From an uncultured Bacteroidales bacterium (lineage in GTDB: Bacteria; Bacteroidota; Bacteroidia; Bacteroidales; P3): a DNA stretch of 64,000 nt. Under the pieces are notes generated by a model that saw nothing but the letters and a program-made list of their open reading frames with translations, made no database searches and was not told the origin of the DNA. Position 1 is the stretch's first letter. Each line of letters begins with the position of its first letter. A program made the translations under genes and the position numbers. This document shows, one piece after another, positions 26,280-35,099 of this stretch. The stretch is taken from NCBI GenBank assembly GCA_910586395.1, contig CAJUFX010000003.1, positions 3,915-67,914 on the forward strand, given 5' to 3'.

Positions 26280-27086
26280 TCAAGCCGCTTCCGCTTCCGG
26301 AGCCCGGCCGGCCTGCCGGCGGTTTTCGGTTTTTCCGGCAATGAACAGGCTGAATTCGTAGAGCAGCAGGATAGGCAAGGCCGTGAGCGCGAGGCTGAAT
26401 ACATCGGTGGTCGGCGTCACGATAGCCGCCAAAGTCACGATGCCGACATAGGCGTGGCGGCGGTATTTCTTCAGCCTGTTTTTATTGACGATACCCAGGT
26501 AAGTCAGTAACCAAATCAATACCGGCAGTTCGAACAATACCCCCATGAGCAGGCTCAGCGTCAGGAACGTTCCCAAATAAGAGTCCAGTGTGATATACGG
26601 TAGGATGCTGTCGCTGACGCGGTAGCCGAACAGAAATCGGTATGTGAACGGGAACAGGATGAAGTAGGCGACGGCCACCCCCGCCAAGAAAAGGAAATAA
26701 GTGGCGGACAAAACGCGGGCGACGGCTTTTTTCTCATTCGGATAGAGGGCGGGTTTGAGAAAAGAGAAGCCTAAATAAAGCCAGTAAGGCAGGCAGACCA
26801 ACAGGGCGACGGCGAAAGCCGCCTTGAGATGGGCCGAGAACTGGGAAGTGAGCTGCGTGCTGATCATCGGCAAGGATTCCGCCGTCCCGCCGGCGAGTGC
26901 GCGCGGCTGGAGCAGGAGGTCGAACAGCGGCTCCTTGAAACAGAAGGCCGCGACACTCACGATACCCAAGGCCGCCAAGGCCTTGAACAGCACCTTGCGC
27001 AATTCGTCCAGATGATCCCAGAACGAAGTGGAAGACGTCGGTTCCGTAGTCGGTTCCGTAGTCGGTTCCGTAGTCGGTTCAGCCAT
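26280..27086 (-). CDS. tatC: twin-arginine translocase subunit TatC
   Basis: A 268-residue membrane protein with six spans, the receptor for twin-arginine signal peptides. Typical motifs are FWDHLDELRKVLF at the N-terminus, YFLFLAGVAVAYFILFPF, and GIVTLAAIVTPTTDVFS. Before the family start there is an added fourfold TTEP repeat (residues 3-17), encoded by a 12-base tandem repeat. The gene follows tatA with a 12-base gap. A likely Tat substrate, the aldo/keto reductase at 59603-61009, lies elsewhere in this window. Confidence 0.92.
   Translation of the reverse strand: MAEPTTEPTTEPTTEPTSSTSFWDHLDELRKVLFKALAALGIVSVAAFCFKEPLFDLLLQPRALAGGTAESLPMISTQLTSQFSAHLKAAFAVALLVCLPYWLYLGFSFLKPALYPNEKKAVARVLSATYFLFLAGVAVAYFILFPFTYRFLFGYRVSDSILPYITLDSYLGTFLTLSLLMGVLFELPVLIWLLTYLGIVNKNRLKKYRRHAYVGIVTLAAIVTPTTDVFSLALTALPILLLYEFSLFIAGKTENRRQAGRAPEAEAA
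27038..27083. repeat. 12-base tandem repeat in the tatC start region
   Basis: On the plus strand GTCGGTTCCGTA is repeated three times, with a partial fourth copy. Twelve bases equal four codons, so slippage changes the number of TTEP units in TatC without breaking the frame. Confidence 0.75.
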
Positions 27087-27098
27087 GGTGGATGCCCG

Positions 27099-27356
27099 TT
27101 AAGCCTCCGCTTTCGGCGTTCCGGCCGTATCGTCTTTCCGGCCGTCTTCCGGTTTCTTTTCGGCTTGCGGGTCTTTCTGTTCTTCCGGGGAGATGCCGTT
27201 CATACCTTCCTTGAAACTCTTGATGCCTTTGCCGAGGCCTTTCATGAGTTCAGGAATCTTACGTCCGCCGAAAAGCAGTAGAACCAATACCGCGATAATC
27301 AGGATTTCCTGACCGCCCAACCCTAAGAAAAGGGGAATCAACGCTAAATTCATCAT
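27099..27356 (-). CDS. tatA: twin-arginine translocase subunit TatA
   Basis: An 85-residue protein with one N-terminal membrane helix (EILIIAVLVLLLF), the hinge and amphipathic helix FGGRKIPELMKGLGKGIKSF, and a charged, Lys/Glu-rich tail. It forms the pore with TatC. No separate TatB is seen, as is common in Bacteroidota. The start may be the ATG at 27356 or the next codon, also ATG. Confidence 0.92.
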   Translation of the reverse strand: MMNLALIPLFLGLGGQEILIIAVLVLLLFGGRKIPELMKGLGKGIKSFKEGMNGISPEEQKDPQAEKKPEDGRKDDTAGTPKAEA

Positions 27357-27383
27357 AAATCGCCAAAGTGAGATTACAGGTTA

Positions 27384-27391
27384 CAAAATTA
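27384..27391 (-). promoter_or_regulatory. -7 box for tatAC
   Basis: Minus-strand TAATTTTG fits TAnnTTTG and lies 28 bases before tatA. No clear -33 box. Confidence 0.4.
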
Positions 27392-27458
27392 GTAAAAACT
27401 AAATTTATTCCGGTCTTATATCGTACCGGAATCCGTTCCAAATGACAGAAATTTGGCG

Positions 27459-27466
27459 TACATTTG
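27459..27466 (+). promoter_or_regulatory. -7 box for the short-chain dehydrogenase
   Basis: TACATTTG fits the consensus and lies 61 bases before the ATG at 27528. The -33 region is poor. Confidence 0.45.
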
Positions 27467-27527
27467 TCGGAGTTGTGCCGAGGGACGGCATACCGTAAAG
27501 GATAGACACTTTGTTAATTGTAAAATC

Positions 27528-28394
27528 ATGTTGATAGAAAGAATTGACAATCAGTTGAATAAAAAAAAGTTTCAACGCCGTCATGAAGGCAAGGTCGTCA
27601 TGGTGTCCGGCGCTTCGTCGGGCATCGGCAAGGCTTTGGCCATAGAGTTGTTGAACCGCGGTTTCAGTGTCTCTTTGGCCGCGCGCCGCGAGGATGTCAT
27701 AGAGGATTATCTGCGCGCCTTATTTCCCGAAGAAGTACGCGCCAAGCGTTGTTTCGTCATGCGGACCGATGTGAGCAAGGAGGAAGATTGTAAAAATTGG
27801 GTGGAAGCGACCCATGCGCATTTCGGCCGTATTGATGTCTTGATCAACAATGCCGGTATTTCGATGCGCGGCCTGTTCGAGGAATGTAATTTGGATGTGT
27901 TACGGCGTTTGGTGGACGTCAATTTCTGGGGCGTGACGTATTGTACGCATTACGCGCTCAAATATCTGGTCGAAGCCAAGGGAAGTGTGGTCGGCGTTTC
28001 GTCCATCGCCGGCTATCAGCCGTTGCCGGGACGTACGGCTTATTCGGCCTCCAAGGCGGCCATGCAGGGGTTGCTGACGAATATCCGCATCGAGAACCGC
28101 AAGAAAGGCCTGCACGTGTTAATCGTGTGTCCGGGATTCACGGCCTCCAACGTCCGTATCAACGCCTTGGATAAAAATGGCAATCCGCAAGGGGAAACGC
28201 CGCGCGACGAAGGCAAGATGATGACGGCTGAAGAGGTGGCGCGCCACATGATCTGGGCCATCGACCGCCGCAAGCGTTCGTTGATCCTGACGCCGCTCGG
28301 CCGGCTTACGGTTTTGGCTTCCAAGATTATTCCCGGATTCACGGAGAAAGTGGCTTTCAGCTATATGGCCAAGGAACCCAATTCCCCGTTCTAA
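27528..28394 (+). CDS. short-chain dehydrogenase/reductase
   Basis: A 288-residue classical SDR with a Rossmann fold. The cofactor motif is GASSGIGKA (residues about 28-36), then NNAGIS, catalytic Ser in GVSSIAG, and Tyr/Lys in YSASK. The Arg-rich stretch after strand 2 (AARRED) suggests NADPH preference. Substrate unknown. The ATG at 27528 begins MLIERIDNQLNKKKF; earlier in-frame codons lie before or inside the promoter. It converges with the metallo-hydrolase at 28447. Confidence 0.87.
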   Translation: MLIERIDNQLNKKKFQRRHEGKVVMVSGASSGIGKALAIELLNRGFSVSLAARREDVIEDYLRALFPEEVRAKRCFVMRTDVSKEEDCKNWVEATHAHFGRIDVLINNAGISMRGLFEECNLDVLRRLVDVNFWGVTYCTHYALKYLVEAKGSVVGVSSIAGYQPLPGRTAYSASKAAMQGLLTNIRIENRKKGLHVLIVCPGFTASNVRINALDKNGNPQGETPRDEGKMMTAEEVARHMIWAIDRRKRSLILTPLGRLTVLASKIIPGFTEKVAFSYMAKEPNSPF

Positions 28395-28446
28395 GCGGGG
28401 GAGGGACAAGCGGCGGCCGGTCGCTTCAAATCCCCGCCGGCATCGG

Positions 28447-29106
28447 TTACAGACCGGCTTCGATGCCGAGAAACGGATTGTGGGTGCGTTCGTACCCCAC
28501 CGTGGTGCGGCCTCCGTGGCCCGGACGGACCGTATAGGCATCGTCCAACGTGAAGACCTGTTCCAGAATACTTTTCCGCAAGACATCCCAATCGCCGGTC
28601 GGCAGGTCGGTTCTTCCGATACTGTCGCGGAACAGCACGTCGCCCGTAAACACGGTCTGTTGCTCATGCCAAACATAAACGACGCTGCCTTCGCAATGCC
28701 CCGGCGTATAACGTACTTCCAGGGCCGTATCGCCGAACGGCACGCGGTCGCCCGTTTTCAAAATTTCCAATTTTTCGGGCAAAGCCGGCACCGGCATACC
28801 GTATGTAAAGGCGGGATTCGTGCAGGCGGCCAACAGCGGCTGCGCTTTTTCATGCAGGCACAAAGGTAAACCGTAATGACGGCATACGGCCGCCGCGCCC
28901 ATCAGATGGTCGAAATGCGGATGCGTCAGTACGACCCGTTCGATTTCGAGTCCCCGCTCTTCTATATAATCCGTTAATTGAGAAAATTCAGCTTCCGTGG
29001 CACAGGCCGGATCGACAATAACCCCCTTGGGGCTCGTTTCGGCCTGTTGCACGACATAGGTATTGGTCTGTATCGGATTGAAAACAAACGTGCGTATCAG
29101 GTTCAT
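28447..29106 (-). CDS. metallo-beta-lactamase-fold hydrolase (glyoxalase II-like)
   Basis: A 219-residue zinc hydrolase. Metal ligands are in THPHFDHLMG (HxHxDH), TPGHCEGS and FTGDVLFRDSIGRTD, with the last His in GHGGRT. This short form lacks the C-terminal glutathione-binding domain of true glyoxalase II, so it is probably a general thioesterase-like hydrolase of the YcbL type. It lies 16 bases after mazG and is the last gene of a leftward operon. Confidence 0.87.
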   Translation of the reverse strand: MNLIRTFVFNPIQTNTYVVQQAETSPKGVIVDPACATEAEFSQLTDYIEERGLEIERVVLTHPHFDHLMGAAAVCRHYGLPLCLHEKAQPLLAACTNPAFTYGMPVPALPEKLEILKTGDRVPFGDTALEVRYTPGHCEGSVVYVWHEQQTVFTGDVLFRDSIGRTDLPTGDWDVLRKSILEQVFTLDDAYTVRPGHGGRTTVGYERTHNPFLGIEAGL

Positions 29107-29122
29107 GACGTTTTCTTTTTTT

Positions 29123-29938
29123 TTATTTTTCCTGCGCCTTGGCTTCGTCCCAATAGCGGTTCATTTCGTCGAGGCTCATGTCGTGCAGCGATTGTCCCTG
29201 CATGATCGTGCGTTCCTCCATATATTGGAAACGGCGGATGAATTTGCGGTTGGCCAGTTCCAGCGCGTCTTCGGGATTGACGCCGATAAAGCGGGCGTAG
29301 TTGACGAGCGCGAACAGCAGGTCGCCGAACTCTTCCGTCACACGCGCCGAATCGGCCGGCGCTCTCCGGATTTCGGCCTGCAGTTCGCCCATTTCCTCTT
29401 TTACCTTGTCAAACACCTGCGACGCCTCGTCCCAGTCGAAGCCTACGCCGCGCGCCTTTTCCTGAATGCGGAACGCCTTGACCAAAGCCGGCAGCGAATG
29501 CGGCACGCCTGACAGCACCGAATGTTTTTTGCCCTCCGTGAGTTTGATGGCTTCCCAGTTCTTCTTGACATCCTCGTCGGTCTGTGCCTCGGTGTCGGCG
29601 AAGATATGCGGATGGCGGCGGATCAGTTTCTCGCAGAGCCCGTTCACGACATCCACATAGTCGAAACGGCCTTCCTCGCGGCCCAGTTCGGCATAGAAAA
29701 AAATATGCAACAAGAGGTCGCCCAATTCTTTGCGGATGTCTTCATAGTTCTTGTCCAGTATGGCGTCCGACAGTTCGTAGAGCTCTTCGATGCTCAGGTA
29801 GCGCAACGAATCGAACGTCTGTTTCTTATCCCACGGGCAGAGTTTGCGCAACAGGCGCAGGATGCGCAACAGGCGGTCGGTGGCTTCGGCGGGCGTCGTG
29901 GCCGGCGCCTGGTTGGGGAGCAGGTTTTCTTCGTTCAT
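29123..29938 (-). CDS. mazG: nucleoside triphosphate pyrophosphohydrolase MazG
   Basis: A 271-residue all-alpha NTP pyrophosphatase that hydrolyses NTPs to NMP and pyrophosphate, a house-cleaning role. Two MazG repeats are visible: CPWDKKQT, then EELYELSDAI and KELGDLLLHIFFYAEL, and later KEEMGELQAEI with EEFGDLLFALVNYARF. Both have the ExxE...ExxD magnesium motif. The ATG at 29938 overlaps the stop of the upstream glycosyltransferase (ATGA), so translation is coupled. Confidence 0.92.
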   Translation of the reverse strand: MNEENLLPNQAPATTPAEATDRLLRILRLLRKLCPWDKKQTFDSLRYLSIEELYELSDAILDKNYEDIRKELGDLLLHIFFYAELGREEGRFDYVDVVNGLCEKLIRRHPHIFADTEAQTDEDVKKNWEAIKLTEGKKHSVLSGVPHSLPALVKAFRIQEKARGVGFDWDEASQVFDKVKEEMGELQAEIRRAPADSARVTEEFGDLLFALVNYARFIGVNPEDALELANRKFIRRFQYMEERTIMQGQSLHDMSLDEMNRYWDEAKAQEK

Positions 29939-30972
29939 GACAGCAGCGTGTTGATTTTTTGGATAACGGTTTCGGGGGGAATGCGGTGCAGGCAGGCATA
30001 GTCGCCGCGGTAGCACGGCTTTTGGCCGAAGACGGAGCAGGGGCGGCAGGGCAGATCCGTTTGCAGGACGTTTCCAGGCGCTTGGTTCCAACCCAAGAAG
30101 CCCGCGAACGGATGGGTCGCGCCCCAAATCGAGACGACGGGACAGCCGGCCAGCGCGGCCAAGTGCATGTTGGCGGAGTCCATCGAGAGTACAGCGTCCA
30201 TATGCGCCAGCAACCGGAGTTCCTGTTCCATCGTCAGGACACCGATAACGGAGACGACTTCGGGAAATTCCCGCCGCCAGGACTCCGCCACGGCTTTTTC
30301 CTGCGCGCCGCCGCCGAATACGAAGACCTTGCAGCCGGTCTGACGGCGCAAACCGTCCACGACCTGTTTCTGTAACTCGAGCGGGTAGATTTTACCGGCG
30401 TGTTTGGCGAAGGGCGCGACGGCTATCCAGCGGTCGTCGCCTTTGATGCCCGTCAGCGGCTGCAAATCGCCTATGTCCGGCCTGCCGTCGGGACAGGCGG
30501 CCGCGAACAGCGAGCGAAACGCCGGTTCCACCGGAAGCCCCAGCCGTTCAAAGACCAGGCGGTAACGTTCGAAACTCGTGGTCAGCGGCCGCACGACCTT
30601 GCGTCGCCGGCGCGTAAGCCGCCTTTTGTCGCGCCGTCCCTTGTCGATGACAGCCACCGCAAGACCATCCATCCGGCAACGCATGCGTAGATAGCGCGTG
30701 CGCAGGACATCGTGCAGGTCGGCCACATGGGTAAAGCCCCGTGCGTGGATTTCACGGTATAAACGGTTCAGTCCGTTCAGGCCTTGGTAAAGTTTCAGGT
30801 CCACGCCCCAAAAACGGACGTTGGCTGGCAAAAAGCGGAAAGGGGCTTCGAAGTGCTTCCGGCTCAGTACTGTAATTTCCAAATCCGGATAGCGGCGTGC
30901 CAACGCGTCGAGAACAGGCACGCTCATCATCACGTCGCCGAGGGCGGAGAAGCGCAGGACTAAGAGTTTCAT
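29935..30972 (-). CDS. family 9 glycosyltransferase (heptosyltransferase-like)
   Basis: A 345-residue GT-B enzyme of family 9, which transfers heptose or a related sugar in lipopolysaccharide core synthesis. It starts MKLLVLRFSALGDVMMSVPV, the family signature, and has WIAVAPFAKHAGKIYP and SMDSANMHLAALAGCPVVSIWGATHP, here cited as two separate motifs (SMDSANMHLAALAG; VVSIWGATHP). Its ATG directly follows the stop of the DUF4254 gene and its stop overlaps mazG, so the group is tightly coupled. Confidence 0.9.
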   Translation of the reverse strand: MKLLVLRFSALGDVMMSVPVLDALARRYPDLEITVLSRKHFEAPFRFLPANVRFWGVDLKLYQGLNGLNRLYREIHARGFTHVADLHDVLRTRYLRMRCRMDGLAVAVIDKGRRDKRRLTRRRRKVVRPLTTSFERYRLVFERLGLPVEPAFRSLFAAACPDGRPDIGDLQPLTGIKGDDRWIAVAPFAKHAGKIYPLELQKQVVDGLRRQTGCKVFVFGGGAQEKAVAESWRREFPEVVSVIGVLTMEQELRLLAHMDAVLSMDSANMHLAALAGCPVVSIWGATHPFAGFLGWNQAPGNVLQTDLPCRPCSVFGQKPCYRGDYACLHRIPPETVIQKINTLLS

Positions 30973-31581
30973 TTATTTGGCCGTGCCGTACAACACCGGA
31001 TTCAATTCGGGATCGTTGTACATTTTCATCTGTTTATAGACCCGCATCTTTTTGCGGCCGGCGGCGATGTCGGCCAACAGTTGCTCGATGGAGAGCGAGA
31101 GGTCTTTCAACTGTTCTTCCAATACGTTCAGTTTGTGCCGCGCCTGCGTGCGGTGCGCCTCGCTCGTGCCGGGACGAGCCACCTCCTGCTTCATGTGGTA
31201 AATCTTCAGATGCAGGATGGAGAGGCGGTCTATGGCCCAGGCCGGGCTTTCCGTGTTGATCGTCGCGTCGGGCGCGATGCGGATGTCCTTGAACGTATCG
31301 AGGAAATAACTGTCGATGAGTTCCACCAAATCCGTCCGGTCCTGGTTCGACTTGTCGATGCGGCGTTTCAGCGCCAAGGCGGCCGTCGGGTCGATTTCCG
31401 GGTCGCGGATGATGTCTTCCAGATGCCATTGCACCGTGTCGATCCAGTTTTTCAGATACAGATAGTATTCGATGCTTTTGAGTTCGTAGGGGTTGTCAAC
31501 CGGATGATCTACGTGGTCGGTCTTGTGGTAATCCAAAACGGATTGTTCGAAAATTCGGTTGAACAAAGGCACAAACTGCAT
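30973..31581 (-). CDS. DUF4254 protein
   Basis: A 202-residue, mostly helical protein of family DUF4254, known from Bacteroidota beside family 9 glycosyltransferases; its function is unknown. Conserved features are the acidic DYHKTDHVDHPVDNP near the N-terminus and SPAWAIDRLSILHLKIYHM. Its TAA abuts the ATG of the glycosyltransferase. The constant pairing suggests a helper or regulator in surface glycolipid synthesis, but that is inference. Confidence 0.85.
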   Translation of the reverse strand: MQFVPLFNRIFEQSVLDYHKTDHVDHPVDNPYELKSIEYYLYLKNWIDTVQWHLEDIIRDPEIDPTAALALKRRIDKSNQDRTDLVELIDSYFLDTFKDIRIAPDATINTESPAWAIDRLSILHLKIYHMKQEVARPGTSEAHRTQARHKLNVLEEQLKDLSLSIEQLLADIAAGRKKMRVYKQMKMYNDPELNPVLYGTAK

Positions 31582-31621
31582 GATTTCTCGTTTTTCGGTT
31601 AATAAAAATGCTAATTCCGGG

Positions 31622-31654
31622 CAAAAATCGGAATATTCCGCGATACTTGCAAGC
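31622..31654 (-). promoter_or_regulatory. possible promoter of the DUF4254 operon
   Basis: Minus-strand CTTG (31651-31654), a 21-base spacer and GATTTTTG (31622-31629), one mismatch from TAnnTTTG. Confidence 0.35.
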
Positions 31655-31704
31655 CGTCGGGGATCGCGGCGGCCGGCTTACGTCAGGATGAATCCAAAAA
31701 TTGT

Positions 31705-31712
31705 TATATTTG
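31705..31712 (+). promoter_or_regulatory. -7 box of the outer-membrane protein gene
   Basis: TATATTTG lies 66 bases before the ATG at 31779. The -33 region lacks TTG. Confidence 0.5.
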
Positions 31713-31778
31713 CGGGTAGAATGGCGGAAAACGCGACGGGCAAATGCCGCTCCGTATGTCCGCGTAAACAGGAAAAAC

Positions 31779-32432
31779 ATGCGAAACATCATCAGAAAAG
31801 CGGTCTTGTGCGGCGGCTTGCTCGGTTTATTCTCGTTTTGCCCGTCGGGCGGTGTTCTGCGGGCCCAGAGTCCGAACGTACCTCAGGTGGCCTCCGTTGC
31901 GCCCGAAACGCGTCCGCAACGCGTGCGGCCGCAACGTCCGCCGCGTTGGCTCCGCTATCAGGGGGAATTGTTTACGGGCTACACGATGGGCTTGGGTAAG
32001 GAAACAAACACCTGGGTCTATGACCGTGTGCCGTTACACCTGCTCAACGGGATGAACTTCGGCGGCGCGTTCTTCTTCGGCTTGGGCTTCGGTTTGAACG
32101 CCTGGGGCGACTGGTCGTCGAAAGATGCCATCAAAAATGCCAATGCTACGATACCGATTTATCTGAATTTCAAATGGTATTTGCCGGCGCGCGAAAGCCT
32201 TTTCAAATTCTTTCTCGGAGCCGATATGGGCGGCATTATGCAGGGCAAGGCTGAATTGGGCGGGCTGTTGCTCGGGCCGATGGCGGGTTTCAGGGTGCGT
32301 CTTATCGGTCGTCTCGGGCTGAGTTTCTCGGTCAGCTATCTGTACGAGGGATGGGTCGAAGGCATGCAGAATGCCGTCAGTCTGATGTACAACACGCATA
32401 GCGTAGCGTTCCGGGCCGGGATCACATTTTAA
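31779..32432 (+). CDS. small outer-membrane beta-barrel-like protein (DUF3575-like)
   Basis: A 217-residue protein with a signal peptide (residues 1-29, ending LRAQ), a short Arg/Pro-rich linker (RPQRVRPQRPP), and then alternating amphipathic strands: ELFTGYTMG, GAFFFGLGFGLNAW, IPIYLNFKWYL, FKFFLGADMG. It ends in Phe after VAFRAGITF, the usual outer-membrane barrel C-terminus. RBS AGGAAA precedes the ATG. Exact function unknown. Confidence 0.7.
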   Translation: MRNIIRKAVLCGGLLGLFSFCPSGGVLRAQSPNVPQVASVAPETRPQRVRPQRPPRWLRYQGELFTGYTMGLGKETNTWVYDRVPLHLLNGMNFGGAFFFGLGFGLNAWGDWSSKDAIKNANATIPIYLNFKWYLPARESLFKFFLGADMGGIMQGKAELGGLLLGPMAGFRVRLIGRLGLSFSVSYLYEGWVEGMQNAVSLMYNTHSVAFRAGITF

Positions 32433-32548
32433 GTTGCCGGGCGGGAGGTTGCCCGAGGGGCGGTTTTCATCCGCCGCACGGTGTCGGGTAAAGACCGGTG
32501 GCGTCTTGACGGAAGCGGGCCGGTTATCGGATTGCCGATGATCGGTTG

Positions 32549-32580
32549 TTTGCTTTTGTCCTTGATTTTTCTTATATTTG
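32549..32580 (+). promoter_or_regulatory. promoter of rpsA
   Basis: TTTG (32549-32552), a 20-base spacer and TATATTTG (32573-32580). The leader is about 120 bases long, room for control of S1 synthesis, although no fold is recognised in it. Nothing else is seen in the 275 bases after 32432. Confidence 0.75.
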
Positions 32581-32708
32581 CGCTTCTTGTGCCGGGGTAG
32601 GCCGGCATAAGAATTTGATAATTATTTTATAACAGAGGGAATTTTCTGTCGGGGCTTCGCCTACCGGTCGCGTCGGGAGAGATTTCCGCAAAGCAATTTA
32701 CATTTATC

Positions 32709-34520
32709 ATGGCAGACGAAAAGTATGCTAAAGCCGGTATTGAGGATTTCGATTGGGAAGCCTTGGAAGATCGCAATATCAAGAAAGAAAAGAAAAACGC
32801 GGCGCCCGCCGGCGAGTTGGACGAAAAATATGACAACACGCTCAAGCAGGTAGCCGAACAGGAAGTCATCGAAGGTACGGTCGTATCGAAGAACAACCGC
32901 GAGGTGGTCGTCAACATCGGTTATAAATCCGACGGCATCATTCCGGTTTCCGAATTCCGTTACAATCCCGATTTGAAACCCGGCGACAAAGTGGAAGTCT
33001 ATGTCGAAAGCCAGGAAGACGCCGCCGGTCAGTTGTTGCTTTCCCATAAAAAAGCCCGCATCCTCAAATCGTGGGAACGCGTCAACAAGGCGTTCGACGA
33101 TCAGGAGATTATCACGGGGTATGTCAAGAGCCGTACGAAAGGCGGGTTGATCGTCGATGTATTCGGCATCGAAGCCTTCTTGCCCGGTTCGCAGATCGAT
33201 GTGAAGCCCATCCGCGACTACGATGTGTTCGTGGATAAGACGATGGAATTCAAGGTTGTCAAGATTAACCAGGAATACAAAAACGTCGTTGTATCGCACA
33301 AGGCGTTGATCGAAGATGAGATCGAAGCCCAGAAGGCCGAAATCATGTCGCACCTCGAAAAAGGTCAGGTATTGGAAGGCCTTGTCAAGAATATCACGTC
33401 CTACGGTGTGTTCGTCGATTTGGGCGGCGTAGATGGCTTGATCCATATCACCGACCTTTCTTGGGGCCGTATCAGCCATCCGGAAGAAATCGTCAAGTTG
33501 GACGAGAAGATCAAGGTCGTTATCCTCGATTTCGATGAAAACAAGAAGCGTATCGCTTTGGGTCTGAAACAGCTGACGCCGCATCCGTGGGATTCGTTGG
33601 ATACGAATCTCAAGGTAGGCGACAAGATCAAGGGTCGCGTGGTGGTGATTGCCGACTATGGTGCTTTCGTCGAAGTCGTTCCGGGTGTGGAAGGCTTGGT
33701 TCACGTTTCGGAAATGAGCTGGTCGCAGCATTTGCGCAGTGCGCAGGATTTCCTCAAAATCGGCGACGAAATCGAGGCCGTCATCCTGACGCTTGACCGT
33801 GAAGAACGCAAGATGTCTTTGGGTATCAAGCAACTCATGCCGGATCCTTGGATCGATATCGACAAAAAATATCCGGTAAACTCACGTCATACGGCTACGG
33901 TTCGCAACTTCACGAACTTCGGTATTTTCGTGGAAATGGAAGAAGGCGTGGACGGTCTGATTCATATTTCCGACCTTTCCTGGTCCAAGAAAATCAAGCA
34001 TCCGGCCGAATTTACGAAGATTGGCGAGAAAATCGACGTCATCGTGTTGGATGTGGATGTTGAAAACCGTCGCTTGAGTTTGGGTCATAAACAACTGGAA
34101 GAAAATCCCTGGGATGTTTACGAATCCATTTTCATGTTGAATTCGGTACACGAAGGTACGGTAACGAACGCCAACGAAAAAGGCGCGGTCATCGTATTGC
34201 CCTACGGCGTTGAAGCGTTCTGCCCGGCCCGTCATCTCGTCAAAGCCGAAGGCGGCAGCCTGAAGAACGACGAGAAGGCGCAGTTCAAAGTAATCGAGTT
34301 CAATAAAGACAGCAAGAAAATCATCGTTTCCCATACGCGCATTCATCAGGACGAAGTGGCCGAAGACAAGGCTAAGGCGGACAACGAGAATCGCAAGAAT
34401 ATGGACGATACGGCCAAAGCCATGAAGAAAATCAATGAGTCGAACGAACGTACGACGTTAGGGGATCTTGAAGCTTTGTCGAATCTTAAGAATGCGATGG
34501 AAGCGGAAGAAAGAAAATAA
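32709..34520 (+). CDS. rpsA: 30S ribosomal protein S1
   Basis: A 603-residue protein of six S1 RNA-binding domains, which brings mRNA to the small subunit. The domains start near residues 52 (EGTVVSKNNREVVVNIG), 137 (TGYVKSRTKGGLIVDVFG), 223 (EGLVKNITSYGVFVDLGG), 308 (KGRVVVIADYGAFVEV), 396 (TATVRNFTNFGIFVEM) and 483 (EGTVTNANEKGAVIVL). The last 60 residues are charged and probably disordered. Own promoter and a strong terminator. Confidence 0.95.
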   Translation: MADEKYAKAGIEDFDWEALEDRNIKKEKKNAAPAGELDEKYDNTLKQVAEQEVIEGTVVSKNNREVVVNIGYKSDGIIPVSEFRYNPDLKPGDKVEVYVESQEDAAGQLLLSHKKARILKSWERVNKAFDDQEIITGYVKSRTKGGLIVDVFGIEAFLPGSQIDVKPIRDYDVFVDKTMEFKVVKINQEYKNVVVSHKALIEDEIEAQKAEIMSHLEKGQVLEGLVKNITSYGVFVDLGGVDGLIHITDLSWGRISHPEEIVKLDEKIKVVILDFDENKKRIALGLKQLTPHPWDSLDTNLKVGDKIKGRVVVIADYGAFVEVVPGVEGLVHVSEMSWSQHLRSAQDFLKIGDEIEAVILTLDREERKMSLGIKQLMPDPWIDIDKKYPVNSRHTATVRNFTNFGIFVEMEEGVDGLIHISDLSWSKKIKHPAEFTKIGEKIDVIVLDVDVENRRLSLGHKQLEENPWDVYESIFMLNSVHEGTVTNANEKGAVIVLPYGVEAFCPARHLVKAEGGSLKNDEKAQFKVIEFNKDSKKIIVSHTRIHQDEVAEDKAKADNENRKNMDDTAKAMKKINESNERTTLGDLEALSNLKNAMEAEERK

Positions 34521-34540
34521 ACATCATATTTTCCGTCCGG

Positions 34541-34579
34541 GCCCGCGTGTCTCAGCATATGAGTGCGCGGGCTTTTTTT
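34541..34579 (+). terminator. terminator of rpsA
   Basis: GCCCGCG (34541-34547) pairs with CGCGGGC (34566-34572), with an inner CTCA/TGAG stem, followed by seven T. It ends 22 bases before the coaD ATG. Confidence 0.9.
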
Positions 34580-34600
34580 ATAACGGGCATAGATCTTCGT

Positions 34601-35095
34601 ATGGTTATGGAAAGAATCGCAGTGTTTCCGGGGAGTTTCGATCCGGTGACCGTCGGGCACGAACTACTGATCCGGCGGGCGTTGCCGTTGTTTGACCGGA
34701 TTATTGTGGGCGTAGGCGAAAACGGTGAGAAAAAGGCGTGGTTCTCGGTGGCGGAACGCCTGACTCTGTTGCGTAAACTTTTTGTGTCGGAGACGAAAGT
34801 GGAGGTGGCTTCCTATACGGGCTTGACGGCCGATTTCTGTCGCGAAAGGGGGGCGCGCTATGTGCTGAGAGGGGTGCGGAATGCCGCTGATTTCGAGTAT
34901 GAAAAGACGATTGCCTTGGTGAATAAACGGCTGTATCCGGAGTTGGAAAGCGTTTTCTTGTGTGCGGAGGCCGATGTCTCGTTTGTGCAGTCGTCGGTTG
35001 TGCGCGATTTGCTCAAGCACGGCAAGTCGGTGGCGGGTATGTTGCCCGATGCGGTAGCCGAAGCCGTCGTGCGTATGGTGGCCGAAAAGCGATAG
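34601..35095 (+). CDS. coaD: phosphopantetheine adenylyltransferase
   Basis: The penultimate step of coenzyme A synthesis: ATP plus 4'-phosphopantetheine gives dephospho-CoA. The nucleotidyltransferase motif is PGSFDPVTVGHELLI (TxGH), then LRGVRNAADFEYE, and near the end QSSVVRDLL in place of the usual ISSTxVR. At 164 residues it is the normal length. Start at ATG 34601 or 34607; longer forms would run into the rpsA terminator. Stop and the next start are four bases apart. Confidence 0.92.
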   Translation: MVMERIAVFPGSFDPVTVGHELLIRRALPLFDRIIVGVGENGEKKAWFSVAERLTLLRKLFVSETKVEVASYTGLTADFCRERGARYVLRGVRNAADFEYEKTIALVNKRLYPELESVFLCAEADVSFVQSSVVRDLLKHGKSVAGMLPDAVAEAVVRMVAEKR

Positions 35096-35099
35096 GGAG

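Noticed and set aside
28396..28440. Bidirectional terminator between the SDR and the metallo-hydrolase
   Set aside because: GCGGGG and CCCCGC can pair but no T run follows on either strand.
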